Below, piece by piece: positions 59,830-64,000 of a DNA stretch of 64,000 nucleotides. Numbering within the stretch: the stretch's first letter is position 1; every line of letters begins with the position of its first letter. The stretch lies in the NCBI GenBank assembly GCA_934401755.1, contig CAKRSU010000003.1, forward strand, positions 1-64,000, read 5' to 3'. A model generated the notes under the pieces. That model had not been told where the DNA came from. It did no database searches and worked only from the letters and a program-made list of their open reading frames with translations. This DNA comes from an uncultured Oxalobacter sp. (GTDB taxonomy: Bacteria; Pseudomonadota; Gammaproteobacteria; Burkholderiales; Burkholderiaceae_D). The position numbers were made by a program, and so were the translations under genes.

Positions 59830-61113
59830 ATGAAAATATATAAAGTTGGCGGCAGTGTTCGCGATATGATCATGGATCGCCCCATCCATGATACTGATTA
59901 TGTTGTCGTTGGATCCAACACAGAAGAAATGATATCGCTTGGCTATACGCCTGTTGGGAAAGAATTTCCCGTTTTTCTACACCCCAAAACTAAAGAAGAA
60001 TATGCTCTTGCAAGAACAGAACGCAAAGTTGCGCCTGGCTATAAAGGGTTTATCGTTCACTCCGATCCATCGGTCACTTTAGAAGAAGATCTTAGCCGAC
60101 GCGATTTAACCATCAATGCCATGGCAATGGATGCTAATGGCAATATCATTGATCCTTTTAATGGCCAAAAAGATATTACCCATAAAATCTTTAGACATGT
60201 GTCTGATGCCTTCCGAGAAGATCCTGTTCGCATTCTCAGAGTGGCTCGTTTTTCTGCCCGTTATACTGATTTTTCAGTTGCGCCAGAAACCATGGCATTA
60301 ATGAAAGAAATGGTACAAAGTGGCGAAGTAGATGCCTTAGTACCTGAACGAATTTGGAAAGAATTATCCGTTGGATTAATGGAAGAAAAACCTTCACGGA
60401 TGATTGATTTACTACATGAATGCGGTGCTTTAGCACGAATTTTTCCAGAAATTGAAGCCCTTTGGAATGTTCCTCAGCCTGAAAAGTTTCATCCTGAAAT
60501 TTATACAGATCGGCATACGATGTTGGCCTTAGATTACGCGGCTAAACAAAACTATCCGTTACCCGTTCGTTTTGGTGTATTACTTCATGATCTCGGAAAA
60601 GGAACAACGCCTCCTAATCAATGGCCCCATCATCGCGCACATGAAGAACGAGGAGCCGTCATTGTTGATAAAGTCTGCCGGCGATTACATGTTTCTAACT
60701 TTTATCGTGAAACGGCAGTCATGATTGCTAGAGAACATGGCATGATTCGTCGTAGCATCGAGCTGCCTTCTAAACTTGCCGTCATGGTATTGGAGCGATG
60801 CGATGCTTTTCGTCGACCAGAACGCTTTAAACATGTCATTGATGCAACAGAATGTGATTTAAGAGGACGTGGATATGGTGAAAAAAGTACGGAATCAATT
60901 CCTTATCCACAACGTGATTATTGGTTAACGATTCTCAATGCCGTTCGTAAAGTCAATGCTGGCGCTATCATTCAAGCACTAGGCGATGAAGCTTACGAAA
61001 TCGATCTACAACGCTTCTTGCATGACGCTCGTGCAGATGCTGCATCTGATGCGATTATTGAAATGAAATTTGGAAAAGTCAAAAAAGTAGCCATTCCTGT
61101 TTCCGATCGATAA
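59830..61113 (+). CDS. cca: Multifunctional CCA tRNA nucleotidyltransferase
   Basis: This enzyme adds or repairs the 3' CCA of tRNAs. KVGGSVRDMIM (residues 5-15) and DTDYVVVG hold the catalytic aspartates of class-II enzymes; RRDLTINAMAMD and REDPVRILRVARF follow. An HD domain (FGVLLHDLGKGTTPP, about residues 246-260) suggests phosphohydrolase activity as in E. coli Cca (412 residues; here 427). GGAGG stands four bases before the ATG and lies in a potential hairpin with TCCCTG at 59792-59797. Confidence 0.95.
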   Translation: MKIYKVGGSVRDMIMDRPIHDTDYVVVGSNTEEMISLGYTPVGKEFPVFLHPKTKEEYALARTERKVAPGYKGFIVHSDPSVTLEEDLSRRDLTINAMAMDANGNIIDPFNGQKDITHKIFRHVSDAFREDPVRILRVARFSARYTDFSVAPETMALMKEMVQSGEVDALVPERIWKELSVGLMEEKPSRMIDLLHECGALARIFPEIEALWNVPQPEKFHPEIYTDRHTMLALDYAAKQNYPLPVRFGVLLHDLGKGTTPPNQWPHHRAHEERGAVIVDKVCRRLHVSNFYRETAVMIAREHGMIRRSIELPSKLAVMVLERCDAFRRPERFKHVIDATECDLRGRGYGEKSTESIPYPQRDYWLTILNAVRKVNAGAIIQALGDEAYEIDLQRFLHDARADAASDAIIEMKFGKVKKVAIPVSDR

Positions 61114-61195
61114 CTTATCTTAATAACCTTTACTAAGCTCAATTTATTAAATAGATGGGTATTGGTATTTCACTTTCGAATGCTTTATACGGTTT

Positions 61196-62209
61196 ATGAA
61201 TAATATTCATTATCCATTAGGCAGCTATGTTCCAGCCTATGGGGAAGATATTGCAATTACACCAGAAATACGATGGCTGCGGATGCCACTCCCTTTTGTA
61301 TTAAATCATGTCAATATCTGGCTCATTAATGATAATCATGGCTGGACATGTATTGATACTGGCGTCACTTGGGAAAACGGAAAAGCAATTTGGGAGAAAA
61401 AATTATCAACATATCCGCTTATCCGTCAAATTATCACACATAGCCATCCTGATCATATCGGTTTATCGGGATGGTTACAGCAAAAAACAGAGGCACCCCT
61501 ATGGATCACTCAAAGTGAATACTTAACGGCACTAGCACACATTAACCAAATTGGTAATTACACTATTGCAGCCATGTGCTCGCTTTTTAAAAAACACGGA
61601 CTCGATAATGCCCGTCTTAATGCTTTAAAAAAACGCGGCAATGCTATGAAAGCTGGTTGCCCAATCCTGCCTCAAACTTATCAAGCAATACGGGAAAATG
61701 ACATCATCCTTATCGGGGAACATACATGGGAAGTCATTACAGGTTTTGGGCACGCTTATGAACATGCCGCCCTTTTCTGTGCGGATTTAAAAATACTCAT
61801 TTCAGGCGATATGCTTTTACCCAGCATTTCAACCAATGTCCCTGTTAGCGCTTTTTGCCCTAATGGCAACCCATTAAAAGATTTTTTAGATTCTTTGCAA
61901 AAGTTTCGAAAATTACCACCTGATACATTAGTCCTTCCCTCTCACGGAAGACCTTTTTTAGGCATTAATGAACGAATCGACTTTCTGGAATTTCATCATA
62001 AAGAGCGTTTAAAACTTATTCTAAACCATTGTTCAAAACCTCAAACCGCATGCGCTATTATGCCGAAATTATTTAATAGAGAGATTACCGATGCTCATCA
62101 ATGCCAGTTTGCTATGGGCGAAGCGATTGCTCATCTTAACTATCTTGAACAACTTAACCAAGTTGAAAAGCTCAACCAAAATGGGATCTTTTACTATCAT
62201 CGTAAATAG
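61196..62209 (+). CDS. Metallo-beta-lactamase-fold hydrolase
   Basis: This zinc hydrolase of unknown substrate has the HxHxDH motif in THSHPDHIGLSGWL (about residues 81-94), a further metal His in GFGHAYEHAALFC, the bridging Asp in LISGDMLLP and the last His in LPSHGRPF. The C-terminal 60 residues form a helical domain as in glyoxalase-II-like proteins and bacterial LACTB2-like enzymes. At 337 residues it is full length. It follows cca by 82 nt; no signal peptide. Confidence 0.9.
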   Translation: MNNIHYPLGSYVPAYGEDIAITPEIRWLRMPLPFVLNHVNIWLINDNHGWTCIDTGVTWENGKAIWEKKLSTYPLIRQIITHSHPDHIGLSGWLQQKTEAPLWITQSEYLTALAHINQIGNYTIAAMCSLFKKHGLDNARLNALKKRGNAMKAGCPILPQTYQAIRENDIILIGEHTWEVITGFGHAYEHAALFCADLKILISGDMLLPSISTNVPVSAFCPNGNPLKDFLDSLQKFRKLPPDTLVLPSHGRPFLGINERIDFLEFHHKERLKLILNHCSKPQTACAIMPKLFNREITDAHQCQFAMGEAIAHLNYLEQLNQVEKLNQNGIFYYHRK

Positions 62210-62266
62210 CGATTTGGGACACCACTTCTAGTGGCGATGCCGTAAAGCAAAAAATACATGTCATCA

Positions 62267-62962
62267 TTAAACGCCCAATAGCTGCAAAATATACGGCGTT
62301 AACACCCCTGTTAAAGTACCATTCACAATCAGTCCTAAACTTGAATATACGCCAAGATGAATATTCTTATTCATGCAATGAGATGTCCCTACAGCATGTG
62401 CTGCGGCTCCCATTGATAACCCTTGTGCAATCGGACTTTTAATCCCACAAAGTCTAAGGACTGGTAATCCAATAATAGCGCCAAAAATTCCTGTCAAAAT
62501 GACAATAATTGCGGTTAATGAAGGAATACCTCCCATTAACTTCGTCACCTCCATCGCCAACGGTGTTGTCGCAGATTTTGGCGCCAAAGAAATCGCAACA
62601 TCAACGGTTGCTCCCAGATATTTTGCAATCAAAAATGCCGACGCAGCACCAATTACACAGGCTGTTAATTGACAAGCAAGAATCTGCACAGTCTGTTTAC
62701 GAATCTGCTCTAATTGCATATACAACGGAATACCAAGCGCAACAATCGCAGGTTTAAGCAAGAATGCAATATATTTACCGCCCTCATCGTAAGTTTCGTA
62801 AGAGGTCCCTGACCATTTTAATAATAAAATAATAACAATAATTGCCAATAAAATAGGATTTAATGCAACAAGCCCTGTTTTTTTCTGGACTAATTGGAAA
62901 ACCCAATAAACGACAATGGTTAATGTAATGGCAAACAACTCACTATGTAGGAATTCAGTCAT
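62267..62962 (-). CDS. lrgB: LrgB/CidB family membrane protein
   Basis: This multi-helix inner-membrane protein works with the LrgA/CidA-type partner; the pair influences murein hydrolase release and transport of small acids such as pyruvate in Gram-positive bacteria, and its role in proteobacteria is less clear. The signature APKSATTPLAMEVTKLMGG and GAAAHAVGTSHCM are present. ATG 62962 (231 residues, as in YohK) overlaps the lrgA stop by four bases; the longer frame to 62992 is not needed. Confidence 0.92.
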   Translation of the reverse strand: MTEFLHSELFAITLTIVVYWVFQLVQKKTGLVALNPILLAIIVIILLLKWSGTSYETYDEGGKYIAFLLKPAIVALGIPLYMQLEQIRKQTVQILACQLTACVIGAASAFLIAKYLGATVDVAISLAPKSATTPLAMEVTKLMGGIPSLTAIIVILTGIFGAIIGLPVLRLCGIKSPIAQGLSMGAAAHAVGTSHCMNKNIHLGVYSSLGLIVNGTLTGVLTPYILQLLGV

Positions 62963-63297
62963 AGTATCCTCCGCAAAAACTGATAAACCCAACCTGTCGA
63001 TACCAGAACAAATAAAGTACTCACCACAGTTGCTACAACAATGGGTAATAACTGCGCTTCAATAATATCGAGATAAAGCATTAATGCAACACCAGGAGGC
63101 ACAAAGAAAAGCCCCATATTAGCAATCAGAAAATCAGCAAATCCTTTAACCCATTCTAGTTTTACAACTTTTACCTTCAACAGCACGGTTAACAATAACA
63201 TACCGATTAATGGTGCCGGAAATTGAATATTGAACACATGAACAATAAATTCTGCTATCGCAAGACAGCCGAAAATAATGGCACATTGACGAATCAT
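62959..63297 (-). CDS. lrgA: LrgA/CidA family holin-like protein
   Basis: This small inner-membrane protein has four hydrophobic segments in 112 residues. The conserved FPAPLIGMLLLTVLL and FFVPPGVALMLYLDI segments fit the CidA/LrgA (YohJ) family. It is first gene of the lrgA-lrgB pair. A LysR-type regulator, often adjacent, is not present here. Confidence 0.92.
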   Translation of the reverse strand: MIRQCAIIFGCLAIAEFIVHVFNIQFPAPLIGMLLLTVLLKVKVVKLEWVKGFADFLIANMGLFFVPPGVALMLYLDIIEAQLLPIVVATVVSTLFVLVSTGWVYQFLRRIL

Positions 63298-63615
63298 ATA
63301 TCACCTATTCACTCAAAAAATCCACAAACTCATTCAAACAGACATTGACGAAAAAGCACTTTACAGCGCTGATTCATCACTTTATTTATTGCTTATTGGT
63401 GCGCAAACAGAGCGTTATATTATGTTACTTTCTCTGTTTCGATAAAAACGAATTTTACGAAAAACATAATGCGTTTTATCATGACATTGCGTATCCCATC
63501 TGAATACGACTTACCTGCGCGAAGAGAAGGGATGACTTCTAATCAAACATTGTTAGATTAGCACTATTTATGAATAACTCGCACTTCTTTTACAGAAGAC
63601 AACATTCAAAAAAAG
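63298..63615. other. Intergenic region upstream of lrgAB
   Basis: These 318 nt separate lrgA from the Sel1-repeat gene. They should contain the lrgAB promoter. I see only a short inverted repeat CTTCT/AGAAG (63583-63597) and no gene, RNA or strong terminator. Confidence 0.4.
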
Positions 63616-64000
63616 TTACTGCACAGTTTTAGACATCTGATTCATTATGCCTTGTTCTTGAAAGATTTGTTCAAGGGCACGTTCACAATCTGTACTACCT
63701 GCTGCAATCCCTTGTTCGAGTAACTGAATCATTTTTCCAGTATCTTGAGAAACACCGAGTCCCTTACGATACAATGAAGCAAACCAAAGAAACGCTTGAT
63801 GACATTTTAGATCGATTGCTTTTTGCATCCATGCCATTCCGGCATCAATATCTTGCATCCCATGCGTACCAGCAATTAATCGATACCCTAAAATTGCCAT
63901 CGTCCGTTCATCCCCAGCTTCAGCAACTTTTTGAAGCCATTCATGGCTTTTAACGACATCTTTGGGAACAAATTTTCCTTCAAAATAAAGATCCGATAAA
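63616..64000 (-). CDS. Sel1-like repeat protein (partial, N-terminus outside window)
   Basis: The reading frame is open from the right edge at 64000 to a stop at 63616, giving the last 127 residues. The annotated-looking Met at 63900 is internal. The residues show Sel1-like repeats of about 36 residues (LSDLYFEGKFVPKDVVKSHE, then LGYR...DIDAGMAWMQKAID, then FASLYRKGLGVSQDTGKMIQ). Such proteins form alpha-solenoids for protein contacts; the function cannot be named and the location is unknown without the N-terminus. Confidence 0.82.
   Translation of the reverse strand, partial: LSDLYFEGKFVPKDVVKSHEWLQKVAEAGDERTMAILGYRLIAGTHGMQDIDAGMAWMQKAIDLKCHQAFLWFASLYRKGLGVSQDTGKMIQLLEQGIAAGSTDCERALEQIFQEQGIMNQMSKTVQ

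Noticed and set aside
62223..62235. Hairpin CCACT/AGTGG after the MBL-fold gene
   Set aside because: Five-base stem without a T tract; too weak to call a terminator.

Overview
The window looks like an AT-rich betaproteobacterial chromosome, most probably a low-GC member of the Burkholderiales (Alcaligenaceae-like). This is an inference from gene order and gene content, not from a database search. Supporting features are the mlaFEDACB - ABC exporter - murA - hisGDCBHAFIE - hinT block, the cmk-rpsA-ihfB-lapB-hldA block, sspA-sspB followed by a tRNA-Thr, a separate HldA kinase, a 6S RNA gene after zapA, and groES-groEL under a combined sigma-32 promoter and CIRCE operator. Nearly everything is core genome. 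I see no prophage, insertion sequence or CRISPR array. The accessory-looking material is one large autotransporter gene, the tail of a second one at the left edge, and a His/Cys-rich protein in the iron-uptake operon.

Layout. 1-99: last codons of an autotransporter. 237-2471: groES-groEL with its control region. 2607-5887: Fur-controlled ferrous-iron operon (two FeoA, FeoB, two Cys-rich membrane proteins). 6147-8450: uvrD. 8571-13659: cmk, rpsA, ihfB, lapB and hldA (translation, nucleoid and LPS). 13845-14624: zapB-like gene, zapA and 6S RNA. 14662-20365: a tight run dadA-ychJ-bioA-bioD-bioB-ghrA. 20415-25178: holC with a hypothetical partner, prlC, folD and rsuA. 25258-28431: an NSS-family transporter and an acetyl-CoA hydrolase/CoA-transferase. 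28990-30157: sspA-sspB-tRNA-Thr. 30292-45211: nif3-like gene, complete histidine operon, murA, an ABC-2 exporter and the Mla phospholipid-transport operon. 45294-49160: ettA and kup, divergent. 49615-53523: the autotransporter. 53648-57770: rsmI, gmhA, dolP, waaC and fau. 57800-62209: lytic transglycosylase, cca and a metallo-beta-lactamase-fold protein. 62267-63297: lrgAB. 63616-64000: a Sel1-repeat protein running off the right edge.

How the genes work together. Many products serve the envelope: LPS core heptose (hldA, gmhA, waaC), LPS quality control (lapB), outer-membrane lipid asymmetry (mla), outer-membrane integrity (dolP), peptidoglycan (murA, lytic transglycosylase) and surface display (autotransporter). 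Biosynthesis is represented by a full histidine pathway, the last three steps of biotin synthesis (bioF, bioC and bioH are not here) and folate one-carbon genes (folD, fau). Several long reading frames begin at TTG or GTG codons, some inside clear terminator hairpins. I moved starts downstream where family alignment, a Shine-Dalgarno sequence or a terminator argues for it.

Most interesting points. (1) The 3' ends of two autotransporter genes 53.4 kb apart are almost identical at DNA level, pointing to a shared translocator module. (2) The feo operon ends in a small membrane protein with 10 Cys and 10 His in 89 residues and an unusually strong ribosome-binding site. (3) The MlaA homologue lacks the lipobox cysteine of classical MlaA. 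(4) A tRNA-Thr sits 20 nt behind sspB in front of one shared terminator. I did not find a wholly new multi-gene system; the feo tail protein and the autotransporter module are the nearest candidates.
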